A stretch of 37,051 nucleotides of DNA from Lacunisphaera sp. (GCA_029945445.1 JAQSCO010000024.1:1-37051); one strand, 5' to 3'; counted from the stretch's first letter, positions 1 to 8,718 are shown. Program-made: numbers and translations. Notes: generated by a model not told the origin, from the letters alone.

Positions 1-1140
1 CTTTCTTTGGCCCAGACTAACACTAATAGCGGCTCGAAAATTCGGGGTCAGGTCACGGAGGTAGGGAGTGAGTTTCTGCCAGTCAAACACCACCCCGATT
101 CCGGGCTCATCGGGCGCCACCGCCAGATGATCTTTGATCACCATAGGACGCAAGGTGTATTGGTCGATCGGAAAGCTGTGATATTCGAGCCAACCCGCGT
201 TGAGCTGCGCGCTGACCAGACTGACATGCAATTCCTGCATGCCGTGGGAGCAGATGGGCAGGCCATACTGGCGTGATTTCTCGGCGATTTTCAGCCAGGG
301 CGTTATGCCACCGCAATTCGACGCGTCGGGCTGGATAAAGGACAGCTTGGCTTGGGTGAAGGCGTAGTCGAATTCGTGGAGGGTGTGCAGGTTCTCTCCC
401 ATCGCGAGCGGCACGCCCGTGGCATCGGCGATCATCGCCATGCCGAGATAGTCATCAGGCAGCGTAGGCTCTTCCAGCCACAGAACATCATGAAGCTTGA
501 ATGCCCGGGCGGCCTCGATGGCCCGCGGCACTGTCATCGAGTAGTTGGCGTCGACCATGAACGTGACCTTCGGTCCGATCAGCTCGCGAACCGCTCGAAC
601 CCGCGCGACATCATCCTCCAACCGGGCGTGGCCAACCTTGATCTTCACACCGTTGAAACCGCGGTCCAGATAGCTTTGGGTATGCCGCAGCAGCTTGGAC
701 AGCGGAAAATTCAGATCGATTCCGCCCGCATAAACCTTGCAGGTATTGCCCGCCCCACCCGCCATGCGCCAGAGCGGCAGGCCCTCGCGGCGGCAGCGAA
801 TATCCCACAGGGCGATGTCGATGGCCGCCATAGCAAAGCTGGCGATCCCGCCTCGCCCCACATAGTGGATGTGCCACTCGCAGAAATTCCAGATAGCTTC
901 GATGTCGGATCCGTCCTTGCCCAGCAGCACGGGCGACAGGTCATCCTCGATCATGGCCTTAATAGCGGTGCCGCCCTTGCCTCCGGTATAGGTGTAGCCG
1001 GTGCCCTCGCTCCCGTCCTCCAGCGTGACCGTGGCGGTCACCAGCTGGAAATGGGTGTGGTCCCCGTGCTTTGCGTCGGTCAGGACCTCGGCGAGCGGTA
1101 TTTGAAAAAGCCGGGTAACGATTTGGATGATCTTGTTCAT
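1..1140 (-). CDS. MR/MLE enolase-superfamily sugar-acid enzyme (AHG-acid cycloisomerase-like), C-terminus cut by window edge
   Basis: Reading leftward from the ATG at 1140 there are 380 codons without a stop, so the gene continues past the left edge. The protein has the mandelate racemase/muconate lactonizing enzyme layout: an N-terminal capping domain, then a barrel with the catalytic Lys motif KIKVGH, metal ligands in MVDANY, LEEP and GEN, and a catalytic His in SHGMQE. Lys plus His makes it MR-subgroup, normally a sugar-acid dehydratase or cycloisomerase. N-terminal stretches such as [10 protein letters not shown] and [10 protein letters not shown] remind me of 3,6-anhydro-L-galactonate cycloisomerases; this is from memory, not an alignment. 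It is the third gene of a leftward unit after rhaT-like and galM-like genes, about 100 bp after the epimerase stop. Alternatives are L-fuconate, L-galactonate or L-rhamnonate dehydratase. Family certain, substrate uncertain. Confidence 0.88.
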   Translation of the reverse strand, partial: MNKIIQIVTRLFQIPLAEVLTDAKHGDHTHFQLVTATVTLEDGSEGTGYTYTGGKGGTAIKAMIEDDLSPVLLGKDGSDIEAIWNFCEWHIHYVGRGGIASFAMAAIDIALWDIRCRREGLPLWRMAGGAGNTCKVYAGGIDLNFPLSKLLRHTQSYLDRGFNGVKIKVGHARLEDDVARVRAVRELIGPKVTFMVDANYSMTVPRAIEAARAFKLHDVLWLEEPTLPDDYLGMAMIADATGVPLAMGENLHTLHEFDYAFTQAKLSFIQPDASNCGGITPWLKIAEKSRQYGLPICSHGMQELHVSLVSAQLNAGWLEYHSFPIDQYTLRPMVIKDHLAVAPDEPGIGVVFDWQKLTPYLRDLTPNFRAAISVSLGQRK

Positions 1141-1243
1141 CTGAGGCAGCCGAAATTGACGTGGGGTTTACCCCGGTTAGTCTTAAAAAAAGAAGATTGA
1201 GATGTTGGTGCAGCGCTAAAGTGAAACAGTCCGGACAAAAGAT

Positions 1244-2320
1244 TCAGGCCCAACTAAAACGGTAGATCGTGGTTTCGTCGTAGGCTTCCCCGGGATGGAG
1301 GAAGCATTTCGGAGCCCCGGGAATGTTCGGTCCGTTGGAATACTTGGCGGTCTCGGCACAAAGGGCCCGGAACTGTCCAAACCGAGTGCCATCCTCGCGC
1401 TGCAGCTCGTCCGAGGTGTAGCGTCCGGTGTAGAACAACATGCCCGGTTCTGTCGTGAGGACTTCGATCTTTCGGCCCGTTCCGGAGTGCCGCACGGTCG
1501 CAATCTGCACCGGCGGACGGGAGCCCGGGGGAAACAGATAAAAATGTTCAAAACCGAGCGGCATGCCGCGAAACGCGTCGCCTAGCAGACGGGGCTTCCT
1601 GAAATCGCAATCCGTGCCGGCTACCGGAACTTCCTGCGCAGTCGGTATGCCGCCCTCGTCGGCCGCAAGGCAGCGGTCGCTGAGAATCTGCACCTCGTGA
1701 TCCAGGACCTTGTCAGCGAATCCGTTGAGATTGAAATAGGTGTGATTGGTCATCGTGAACGGCGTGGTCCGATCCGTCCGCGCCCGGTAACGCATCGCCA
1801 ACTCGTTGCGGGAAGTCAGCCGATACTCCACTTCGACATCCACATTGCCGGGATACCCTTCCTCGCCATCGGCGCTGCGCAGGGTAAGCGTGAGCACCGC
1901 ATCCCCACCCTCTTCGGAGGCCTTGGCCGTCCAGACCCGCTTGTCAAAGCCCTTGACGCCACCATGAATGTGCCCGGCGCCGGCGTTGCGCGAAAGCTGA
2001 TAACGGCGGCGTTCGCCCGCCGCCGAGTCCAGCCGGTCGGCCATCTCGAAAGTGCCGTCTTTTATCCAGCCGACATACCGGCCGACTAGGCAGCCGAAAT
2101 ACGGGGAATTCTTGCGGTAGGCCTCGCTGAAATAGCCGTCCAGGGTATTGAAGCCGCAAACGATGTCCGCGCTCTTTCCGGAACGGTCGGGCACCTGCAG
2201 CGAGGTGACGATTCCACCGTAATTGGTGATCTTGGCGACCATACCGTTGGCGTTGGCCAGGGTGAAAAGACTGACCGGGTGATCGTCGATCTGCCCGAAG
2301 GGCTGTTGCGTGATGCTCAT
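1244..2320 (-). CDS. galM: Aldose 1-epimerase (mutarotase)
   Basis: This 358-residue cytoplasmic protein would interconvert alpha and beta anomers of an aldose. It carries the family signatures in order: NYGGI near residue 34, GRYVGWI near 80, GGVKGFDKRVW near 120-130, NHTYFNL with the catalytic His near 192, and TTEPGMLFYTG with the catalytic Glu near 310. The C-terminus has the usual HPGEAYDETTIYRFSW-type end. Length is normal for GalM. The ATG at 2320 lies 19 bp downstream of the RhaT-family stop, so the two are probably co-transcribed, and the MR/MLE gene follows. In this context it would prepare an imported sugar for a stereospecific dehydrogenase. The sugar is not given by the sequence; galactose-type, L-fucose, L-rhamnose or AHG are options. 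No signal peptide is evident. Confidence 0.93.
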   Translation of the reverse strand: MSITQQPFGQIDDHPVSLFTLANANGMVAKITNYGGIVTSLQVPDRSGKSADIVCGFNTLDGYFSEAYRKNSPYFGCLVGRYVGWIKDGTFEMADRLDSAAGERRRYQLSRNAGAGHIHGGVKGFDKRVWTAKASEEGGDAVLTLTLRSADGEEGYPGNVDVEVEYRLTSRNELAMRYRARTDRTTPFTMTNHTYFNLNGFADKVLDHEVQILSDRCLAADEGGIPTAQEVPVAGTDCDFRKPRLLGDAFRGMPLGFEHFYLFPPGSRPPVQIATVRHSGTGRKIEVLTTEPGMLFYTGRYTSDELQREDGTRFGQFRALCAETAKYSNGPNIPGAPKCFLHPGEAYDETTIYRFSWA

Positions 2321-2339
2321 GACGGATGGGGCGCGAGGT

Positions 2340-3383
2340 TCAGGAGGTGGCGGCCGCCGCGGCGGAAGCGAGCATGTTGCCGAAGGAGATGATAAGGATG
2401 CCGATCACCATGGCCGCCAGACCGAGGTGCAGGCTGTTTCGGGCCGCAGTGGGAGCCGTCTTCCACTCCCCCACCACGATGCCGCTGACGATCGCCGTGA
2501 CCACGCACGAGGTGTTGAAGATGGCGTAGCCCACCGTGTTGCCCACCGCACCAAGGCGGAACGCCGCATAAGCGAACACCGCGGAGGCGGCGTAGTGCAG
2601 CACCGCCATGATGAGGATCAGGATGAAATTTCGGCCGAGGGCAGGGGTCGAGAACTTCCCCCAGAGCTGCTTCGACGTGAGCTGCCACGCGAAATAACCG
2701 GCCATCACCACCCCGCCGCTGAGGAAGATCGGCAGCATGACTGCCAGCGCGGTAACCCAGGCCGGATTGCCCTGCGCCATGCTGGCGGCGTGCAGCGGCG
2801 GACGGCCCACTGCGTTGGCGAAACTGAAACCGGTCGCGAGCAGGCCGCCCACGACCGCGATCGCGATCCCGGCCGACATCGACTTGCCCTCGCCTTGTTT
2901 TCGCTGCCCAGAAGCCACCTCGGACTTTTCCCGGGCGATTCCCGCCCGACCGTTGGAAAATACCCCGAGCAGCACGAAGAACAGCCCGCAGAAGATCGCC
3001 GCGGCCGCCTTGGGCGCAGGTAACCCCTCCACTAGAAACGGCAGCAGCGAGCCCACCAGGATGACCGTGCCGATGAAAATCGAAAAACCGAGGGAGACGC
3101 CGATATGGTGGATCGCCTTGCCCCACATCATGACGCCAATGCCCCAAAGCACGCTGGCCAGCACCATGCGCGGCAGGATCGCGCGGACCGCCGGATCACC
3201 GTAGATGGCACCCGCACCGTGCATGATCGCCACGGTGGCCACCACAGGCACGAGGAACATCGTGAGCATGAAGAACAAGCCCCAGATATTCTCCTCCTCG
3301 AAATCGCGAGTAAACTTGTTGGGCAGGGCGTAGAGCCCGAGCATCAGGCCGGCGAGCACAGCCCAGAGGATTCCAGTGATCAT
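2340..3383 (-). CDS. RhaT-family sugar/H+ symporter
   Basis: This is a 347-residue inner-membrane protein with about ten hydrophobic segments, fitting the L-rhamnose-proton symporter RhaT family of the drug/metabolite transporter superfamily. Recognisable parts are the N-terminal GILWAVLAGLMLGLYALPNKF helix, the MVLASVLWGIGVMMWGKAI region, the GFSIFIGTVILVGSLLP helix, and the family-typical FSTPALGRNFILILIMAVLHY segment. A hydrophilic loop near residues 150-168 (EKSEVASGQRKQGEGK) separates the halves. It is the first gene of the leftward unit with galM and the MR/MLE enzyme, behind a plausible sigma70 promoter at 3506-3535. Within a galactan-degradation region the cargo may be an L-sugar such as L-galactose, AHG, fucose or rhamnose. 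No clear Shine-Dalgarno site precedes the ATG. Family confidence is high, substrate unknown. Confidence 0.88.
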   Translation of the reverse strand: MITGILWAVLAGLMLGLYALPNKFTRDFEEENIWGLFFMLTMFLVPVVATVAIMHGAGAIYGDPAVRAILPRMVLASVLWGIGVMMWGKAIHHIGVSLGFSIFIGTVILVGSLLPFLVEGLPAPKAAAAIFCGLFFVLLGVFSNGRAGIAREKSEVASGQRKQGEGKSMSAGIAIAVVGGLLATGFSFANAVGRPPLHAASMAQGNPAWVTALAVMLPIFLSGGVVMAGYFAWQLTSKQLWGKFSTPALGRNFILILIMAVLHYAASAVFAYAAFRLGAVGNTVGYAIFNTSCVVTAIVSGIVVGEWKTAPTAARNSLHLGLAAMVIGILIISFGNMLASAAAAATS

Positions 3384-3505
3384 GTAATGGGGTTGGCGGG
3401 TGGTTTCCGCAGCGCGATTACACCGCCACCTACCGTGAACCGACTTGAAAAAAACGGACGCCGATCAGTAGCTTGAATTTTTGCCGAGGAGGAGGTAATT
3501 GAAAA

Positions 3506-3535
3506 ATCATAAAGCATATAGTCGCATTTTGTCCA
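3506..3535 (-). promoter_or_regulatory. Putative sigma70 promoter of the rhaT-galM-MR/MLE unit
   Basis: On the minus strand TGGACA (3535-3530, 5 of 6 matches to TTGACA) is followed after 18 bp by TATGAT (3511-3506, 5 of 6 matches to TATAAT). Transcription would start near 3499, leaving an untranslated leader of about 115 nt before the symporter ATG. Predicted by eye only. Confidence 0.55.
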
Positions 3536-3541
3536 TAGGAT

Positions 3542-3553
3542 ATTGCATGCAAT
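3542..3553. promoter_or_regulatory. Perfect 12-bp palindrome ATTGCATGCAAT, candidate operator
   Basis: A perfect palindrome lies 6 bp upstream of the -35 element of the putative symporter promoter, in an AT-rich patch of otherwise GC-rich DNA. Size and symmetry suit a dimeric regulator site, and a place just upstream of -35 suits an activator. No regulator for it is encoded nearby except IclR, whose own intergenic repeat is different. Confidence 0.35.
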
Positions 3554-3750
3554 TTATCTTTTCCCGGCTGCGTTACGAGAAACACGGCTCCAACTCCGAA
3601 AGGACATTTCGCGCGAAGTTGCGAACTCACCATGAATAACGCCCGCCTGCCACGGCGGGATAGTCATCCAACCGGGTCGGTCAGCGACGGCAAGCGTGAT
3701 GGATTTTCTCGGCTCTTCCCAGCGGAACTCGGATGCAGGCGCAAACAGCG

Positions 3751-3767
3751 GCAGCCGTTACGGCTGC
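3751..3767 (-). terminator. Hairpin after the permease-SBP fusion gene, possible terminator
   Basis: GCAGCCG-TTA-CGGCTGC is a perfect 7-bp stem with a 3-nt loop, 28 bp beyond the stop codon of the fusion gene in its direction of transcription. The downstream sequence on that strand is not a clean T-run, so termination may be weak. Confidence 0.4.
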
Positions 3768-3795
3768 TTTCAGCGCGATCGGACTGACTCCGGGG

Positions 3796-6171
3796 TCACC
3801 ACTGCGCGGGGAGATACTCCTTCACGTTGCCCTTGGTGATGATGGCCTGCGGCAGATATTGGATCGGCTGAATCTTCTTTCCCGCAAACCAATCCGCCGC
3901 GAGTTTCATCGGAATGGCCCCGTCTGCTTCAGGCGACTGGAATGTGATCGCGTGCAGAGTGCCTTGCTGGACAAAATCCATCCCGACCTTGCTGTTGCCG
4001 GCGGCCACCCGGATGACATCCTCGCGGTTCGCGTTCTTGATCGCCTCGTTGATACCGACCTGCGCCCCTGAATCGTCAGCCGAGAAAACACCCTTCAGTT
4101 CGCCCCCGAAACGCGTCAGCCAGCCGGAGACAACCTCCTTGGTCTTTTCGGATTCCAGATCGGTCGGTTGCGCGACCAGCATTTTCATTTTTGGAGCAAT
4201 GACTTTCAACTCCGTCACCGCCGCCCAGGTCCGGGCGAAAAACGGCGACGAGCCCGGCCGGTGCTGGACCATCACGTAACCGCCCTCGTTGTGCATCAGA
4301 TTGGCGAATTCGCGCGCCAGCTTGCGCATCTGGCCCCAGTCGTCGGGACCGGTCCAGGCGAGGAGAAAACGGTGCGCCTCCTGCACCGGCAGCAGGTTGA
4401 TCGCGATCACAGGGATGCCCGCCTCGTTCAACCGACGAAACAGCGGCACGCAGGCCTGCGCATCCACAGCACTAATGATGACCAGATCGGGCCGGTCGTT
4501 GATGACCTGGTCCACCTGCTGCGACTGGATGTTGATGTCGCTATTGGCGGTCTTAAAGGTCAACTTCACCCCGTAGGCATCGGCGACCTTCTGCATGCCG
4601 GTGACCATGGCAGTCTGATACGGGTGATCGACCGCCTTGAGGTAGACGACACGCTTGCCGCGTGGGCCGTCGCCCGGCGACTTGGGCAGATTGACCTTTT
4701 CCACCCCCCAACCTGCGTATTCCATATCATACCAATGACCCGCATCAGTCTCGGGAAGGGTCTCGGGATTTGCCGGACGCGCCGGGATTGTTTTCGCGGG
4801 CCCCGGAGGCGGCAGCAGCTGCTGGCCGTCAGCCGACTTAAGCGTGCTGACATCCACTTCTGCCGGAGCGGACGTGATCGCCGAGGATCCGGCGCCCCCA
4901 ACGAGTGTCGTCCCGCCTATCGGCATGGGAGCGGGCTGGCGCAGATGTAACAGATACATCGCGACAATGCCCGTAATCGCCACGCAGGCGATCGCGGTGA
5001 TGCAGACGATGACCACAGGATTGGATTCGTTTTGTTTCATGATTCGGGTATCCGGGGTTGGTGGATCATCGGGTGGGTCGGATGCCCCACCTTCTGCAGC
5101 GACCGTCAGGTTTACAATGCATTCCCGACGCGGTTCATCGGCCGCCTCGGGTAAAGATTCGTCCTCCTCCGCTTGCGCCAACTCAGCGAGCAATTCGTGC
5201 CGCACGCCACGCATAAGGCGCAGCCGGCGCTCGCCTGCCGCCTCGTAGAGGACGACGGCGCCAAGCACCAGCCCGGCAGACATCTTGCGCGCCTCCCAGC
5301 CGGCCCCCATTAGTTCTAGTCCGTTGTAGAGCATGCTCAACCCGAGCAAGGCAATGAGATTGCGCGCGATATTGCCGCGGCCACCCGTCATGGCAGTGCC
5401 GCCAATGATCACCGCCGTGATCACCTCCATCAGCGAATTGTTGCCCATGGTCGGCGTGGCGGAATTGATGCTCGCGCTGAACAGCGCGCCGCCGAGTGCC
5501 GTCAGCCCACCCGACAACATGAAGGCACCCACGATGTAGCGCGAAACCGGAAGACCTGCGTTGCGCGCCGCCGCAGCGTTGCCGCCGACCAGGAAGAAGC
5601 CGCGCCCGACCGCCGTGCGCGCGAGCAGGAAGGCCAGCATGAGACCGAACGCGACGGACAGGATGACGCGCGGTGTAAGCAACGGGAGCAAGGGTTGCTC
5701 GAGCCAGGTGCCGAAACGGAAATCCCGGCCCGTGAGCACCCCACCCCGGCCGTAGAGGTAGACCAGTCCCTGGGTCACGATCATGGCGCCGAGCGTGACA
5801 ATGAAGGAGTCGATCCGGAGCCGGGCGACGAGCAGGCCGTTGACGAGACCGAGCGCCAGACCGGTTAGCAAGGCCACGGCCATCGCGCCGGGCCATCCGA
5901 GCACCGGCTGCAGGCCGATCGTCAGCATTCCGCCGAGAGTTAGGCTCGTGCCGACCGACAGGTCGATGTGCCCGCAGATCATCACGAAAGTGAGCCCCGC
6001 CACCGGCAGGAGGTTTAGACTCATCCCCTTCATGATCGTCGTCAGGTTTTGCGTCGTAAGGAAATTCGGCGCGATCACTGCCATCAGGCCGAATATCAGC
6101 AGCAGCAAAACAACGATGCGGTTCTCACCGAAGATTTCCCGGAGACGCGTTTGGACGGAGGGGCTATTCAT
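3796..6171 (-). CDS. Fused ribose-type ABC permease and membrane-tethered sugar-binding protein
   Basis: One uninterrupted 791-codon frame joins two normally separate subunits. Residues 1 to about 315 are an RbsC-like permease (BPD_transp_2 type), with GHIDLSVGTSLTLGGM, LRIDSFIVTLGAMIV and the cytoplasmic EAA-like ITAVIIGGTAMTGGRGN. Residues about 320-377 are an acidic, Pro-rich linker without membrane segments. Residues 386-408 form one hydrophobic helix, followed by a Pro-rich stalk and a periplasmic type I binding domain (about 495-791; GKRVVYLKAVDHPYQTAM, PDLVIISAVDAQACVPL, GVFSADDSGAQVGINEAI). The predicted topology works: the permease ends in the cytoplasm and the helix carries the binding domain outside. 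An internal Met378 (MKQNESNP) could serve as a separate start, but it lacks a good ribosome site. The ATG overlaps the upstream permease stop by 8 bp. Last gene of the iclR-side operon. Confidence 0.88.
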   Translation of the reverse strand: MNSPSVQTRLREIFGENRIVVLLLLIFGLMAVIAPNFLTTQNLTTIMKGMSLNLLPVAGLTFVMICGHIDLSVGTSLTLGGMLTIGLQPVLGWPGAMAVALLTGLALGLVNGLLVARLRIDSFIVTLGAMIVTQGLVYLYGRGGVLTGRDFRFGTWLEQPLLPLLTPRVILSVAFGLMLAFLLARTAVGRGFFLVGGNAAAARNAGLPVSRYIVGAFMLSGGLTALGGALFSASINSATPTMGNNSLMEVITAVIIGGTAMTGGRGNIARNLIALLGLSMLYNGLELMGAGWEARKMSAGLVLGAVVLYEAAGERRLRLMRGVRHELLAELAQAEEDESLPEAADEPRRECIVNLTVAAEGGASDPPDDPPTPDTRIMKQNESNPVVIVCITAIACVAITGIVAMYLLHLRQPAPMPIGGTTLVGGAGSSAITSAPAEVDVSTLKSADGQQLLPPPGPAKTIPARPANPETLPETDAGHWYDMEYAGWGVEKVNLPKSPGDGPRGKRVVYLKAVDHPYQTAMVTGMQKVADAYGVKLTFKTANSDINIQSQQVDQVINDRPDLVIISAVDAQACVPLFRRLNEAGIPVIAINLLPVQEAHRFLLAWTGPDDWGQMRKLAREFANLMHNEGGYVMVQHRPGSSPFFARTWAAVTELKVIAPKMKMLVAQPTDLESEKTKEVVSGWLTRFGGELKGVFSADDSGAQVGINEAIKNANREDVIRVAAGNSKVGMDFVQQGTLHAITFQSPEADGAIPMKLAADWFAGKKIQPIQYLPQAIITKGNVKEYLPAQW

Positions 6172-7165
6172 CCGACCTCCCCGATCGTCGCGTCAGCCAG
6201 GCGGTCAGGCCCACCACCGCCATGAAGATCAATCCTTTCACCACCATCTGCCCGAACGAACCGATGCCGAGCAGGGTCATTAGGTTGATCAGAACCCCGA
6301 TGAGCAGCACGCCACCCAACACGCCAAGCACGTTGCCGCGTCCGCCCTGCAGCAGCACGCCACCGAGCACGACTGCGGTGATAGCGTTGAAATCGTAACC
6401 CTGTCCGGTGTCGAACGTGCCTTGCCGGTTCAGGGCTGAGAGCAACAGTCCTGCGAGGGACGTAGTGAAGGCCGAGAGCACAAAGGTCAGCAGCACCACC
6501 CGCCGCACGCGCACGCCGCTCAGCGCGGCGACGTCATAGGCAATGCCGGTGAGCTGCAGTTGCCGTCCGAATCTAGTGAGGGTCATCAGCCAGTGGCCCG
6601 CCAAAGCGAGGACCAGCATCAATGCCGTCCCCACGGGAATGCCGCCCGGCAGCGTGCGCTGCGGCAAATCGAGGAAGAAGCGGCCGGTGGTCGTGTCGGC
6701 GTCCGGATAGACCTGATGGCCCGCGTAGGCCCACCGCAGAAAACCGTCGAGGAAGAACGAGACCGCCAGCGTCCAGATGATCGGATTCAACCGCAGGTAG
6801 CCGACCGCCCAGCCGTTGAGCAGGCCGATGGCGAGACCGGCCGTCAATCCAAGCAGCAACGACGGCCCGATGCCGAGGGGTTGCGCGGAAATGGTGACGA
6901 GCCCGACGCACGCCATCAACGGGGGAATGGAGAGATCGATGTAATGCCGCCCGTAGGTGACGAACGAGGCGCCGATCGCCACGATGCCCAGAAGTGTCAC
7001 GTTGCGGAGGATGTTGAGCAGGTTGTCGGCCTGACCGAACTTCGGGAAAGCCAGCAGACCGGCCATCACAAGCCCAACCAGCACGCACCAGATGCCCAAG
7101 GCATTCAGCAACCGTTTGGTGAAGGAAATCTTTAGCTGCCGGGAACTGGCGAGGGGCGCGGACAT
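6164..7165 (-). CDS. Ribose-type ABC transporter permease
   Basis: This 333-residue inner-membrane protein of the RbsC/BPD_transp_2 family forms half of the translocation pore of a CUT2-type sugar importer. Multiple hydrophobic helices are visible from residue 24 on. The C-terminal half has the family pattern GQGYDFNAITAVVLGGVLLQ followed by GGRGNVLG and FGQMVVKGLIFMAVVGL. The N-terminal part has YIDLSIPPLMACVG, equivalent to the DLSVG segment of RbsC but altered, so this half is more diverged than the fused permease next to it. It overlaps the following gene by 8 bp (ATGAATAG) and starts 41 bp after the ATPase stop, so translation is probably coupled. The two different permeases would form a heterodimer. 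Substrate not deducible; a mono- or small oligosaccharide is likely. Confidence 0.92.
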   Translation of the reverse strand: MSAPLASSRQLKISFTKRLLNALGIWCVLVGLVMAGLLAFPKFGQADNLLNILRNVTLLGIVAIGASFVTYGRHYIDLSIPPLMACVGLVTISAQPLGIGPSLLLGLTAGLAIGLLNGWAVGYLRLNPIIWTLAVSFFLDGFLRWAYAGHQVYPDADTTTGRFFLDLPQRTLPGGIPVGTALMLVLALAGHWLMTLTRFGRQLQLTGIAYDVAALSGVRVRRVVLLTFVLSAFTTSLAGLLLSALNRQGTFDTGQGYDFNAITAVVLGGVLLQGGRGNVLGVLGGVLLIGVLINLMTLLGIGSFGQMVVKGLIFMAVVGLTAWLTRRSGRSDE

Positions 7166-7206
7166 TCAGATTGGCCCACCGCTAGCCGGGATGCTCGTCA
7201 CCGGCC

Positions 7207-8718
7207 TCATGACACGCCATCCTCGGCGTTGGCCGCGAGCAGGATACTGTCCTCGGTGAACACACCCCGCCGCTGTTCGCCGACAAACCGGCCCTTGCGC
7301 ATGATGATCACCCGGTCGCTCAAGGCCACGAGTTCTGGCAGATCCGAGGAAAGCAAGATCACGCACTTGCCGCGATCCGCCAGCCGGGCGATGGCCTCGT
7401 GGATCACCCGCTTCGCGCCCACGTCGACGCCGCGGGTCGGTTCGTCGAGGATGCAAACCTCCGGGTTGGTCGCGAGCCACTTGGCGAGAAGGACCTTCTG
7501 CTGGTTGCCGCCGGAAAACTGCACGGCCTGACGCTGCGGCTCCGGCGGCAAAAGTTCGAGTTCGACCGCCAACCGGGCGAACCCCTCGCGCGCCGCCGCG
7601 GCCGGCAGGAGCGTGCGCCGCCCGGCGATCACCGCGTCCCCGGCGTTTTGCAGCGCGGTATTGAAAAGCGCCAGCCCCTCCGACTTTCGGTCCTCGGTCA
7701 AATAGGCGAACCCAGCCCGGATCGCGTCGCACAGGTCGCCTCCTGGGTAGGCCTTGCCATCGAGGTCAACCTCGCCGTCGTCCACCGGGTCGATCCCGCA
7801 GAGAGAGCGCGCGAACTCGCTGCGCCCTGCCCCCGCGAGGCCACCGATACCCAGCACTTCACCGGCACGCACCTCGAAATTGAGCCGGTGAAAGAAACCC
7901 TTGCGGGTAAGTTGCCTCACCCGCAAACGCACTTCACCGGGTTCGTGCTCCCGCGGGATGGCCGACTCAGTGACGCTGCGCCCGACCATCAACTCGACGA
8001 GTGAGACGGCGGTGAATTCGTGGATCGGCCGGCTCACGATCCGTTGGCCATCCCGCAGCACCGTGCAGCGGTCTGAGACCGCGAAAACCTCCGGCAGATG
8101 GTGCGAGATATAGATGACCGCCAGACCCTGCGCCTTTAACTCCCGGATGAGCCGGAACAGGATCTCCACCTCCCGGCGACTGAGGGAGGACGTCGGCTCG
8201 TCCATGACGAGGATGGACGGGCGGTTGCTGAGGGCCTTGGCAATCTCCACCCGCTGGGCTTCGTGCGGGCTCAACCCGTCGACGCGCAGGAGTGGATCGC
8301 AATCGAGGCCGACCTTTTCAAGCCAGTGCCGGGTTTCCGCCACCATCGCGGCACGATCGAGCAGGAACCCGCGTTTCACCGGCAACCGGCCCGCCAGCAT
8401 GTTTTCCGCGATGCTGACCTGGGGAACAAGGCTTAGCTCCTGGTAAATCATCTCGATGCCCGCCGCCTTGGCGTGCGCCGGCGAATGCAGTTGCACCGCC
8501 CGACCGTGCAACCGGATCTCTCCGGTGTAATCATGAAAGGCGCCGGCGAGGATCTTCATCAAAGTCGACTTGCCCGCGCCATTCTCGCCCATCAGGGCAT
8601 GCACCTCGCCGGCCGCGGCGGAAAAATCCACCCCCCTCACCGCGTAGGTGTTGGCAAAGGATTTGGCGATGCCCGTCATCTGGAGGACGGGTGCGGCGAG
8701 CGTAAGATTGTCAGTCAC
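7207..8718 (-). CDS. Sugar ABC transporter ATP-binding protein (RbsA/MglA type, two nucleotide-binding domains)
   Basis: A cytoplasmic double ATPase that powers a ribose/galactose-type (CUT2) importer. The first domain has Walker A GENGAGKST, a signature-like LSPHEAQRVEIAKAL and Walker B ILVMDEPTSSLS. The second has the degenerate Walker A usual for RbsA (GGLAGAGRSEFARSL), then a clear signature QFSGGNQQKVLLAKWL and Walker B VCILDEPTRGVDVGAK. From the GTG at 8718 it is 503 residues, the usual length. A TTG at 8742 would add eight residues, and neither start has a good Shine-Dalgarno site. It sits between maoC and the permeases; one such ATPase dimer-equivalent would serve both. In this operon the importer is tied to the CoA-transferase pathway by the shared IclR promoter region. 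Confidence 0.93.
   Translation of the reverse strand: MTDNLTLAAPVLQMTGIAKSFANTYAVRGVDFSAAAGEVHALMGENGAGKSTLMKILAGAFHDYTGEIRLHGRAVQLHSPAHAKAAGIEMIYQELSLVPQVSIAENMLAGRLPVKRGFLLDRAAMVAETRHWLEKVGLDCDPLLRVDGLSPHEAQRVEIAKALSNRPSILVMDEPTSSLSRREVEILFRLIRELKAQGLAVIYISHHLPEVFAVSDRCTVLRDGQRIVSRPIHEFTAVSLVELMVGRSVTESAIPREHEPGEVRLRVRQLTRKGFFHRLNFEVRAGEVLGIGGLAGAGRSEFARSLCGIDPVDDGEVDLDGKAYPGGDLCDAIRAGFAYLTEDRKSEGLALFNTALQNAGDAVIAGRRTLLPAAAAREGFARLAVELELLPPEPQRQAVQFSGGNQQKVLLAKWLATNPEVCILDEPTRGVDVGAKRVIHEAIARLADRGKCVILLSSDLPELVALSDRVIIMRKGRFVGEQRRGVFTEDSILLAANAEDGVS

Larger units (their letters stand above)
3384..3795. other. 412-bp intergenic region between the ABC-transporter operon and the symporter operon
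   Basis: No convincing gene is seen. The region holds the promoter (3506-3535) and palindrome (3542-3553) listed separately, a GC hairpin CCCGCC/GGCGGG at 3642-3659, and the hairpin at 3751-3767. A possible 67-codon leftward frame (3633-3430) has no recognisable domain and covers the promoter, so I treat it as non-coding. Confidence 0.6.

Noticed and set aside
1163..1174. GGGGTTTACCCC as a terminator after the epimerase gene
   Set aside because: The loop is too small for a stable hairpin and the T-rich run lies before, not after, it in the direction of transcription.
352..1200. A 282-codon plus-strand frame
   Set aside because: Lies antisense to the MR/MLE enzyme, whose complete set of catalytic motifs shows the minus strand is coding.
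2310..3204. Several plus-strand frames of 67-237 codons opposite the symporter and a minus-strand shadow of 276 codons
   Set aside because: Composition is His/Arg/Gly-rich or Ala-rich without domains, and the minus-strand symporter explains the region.
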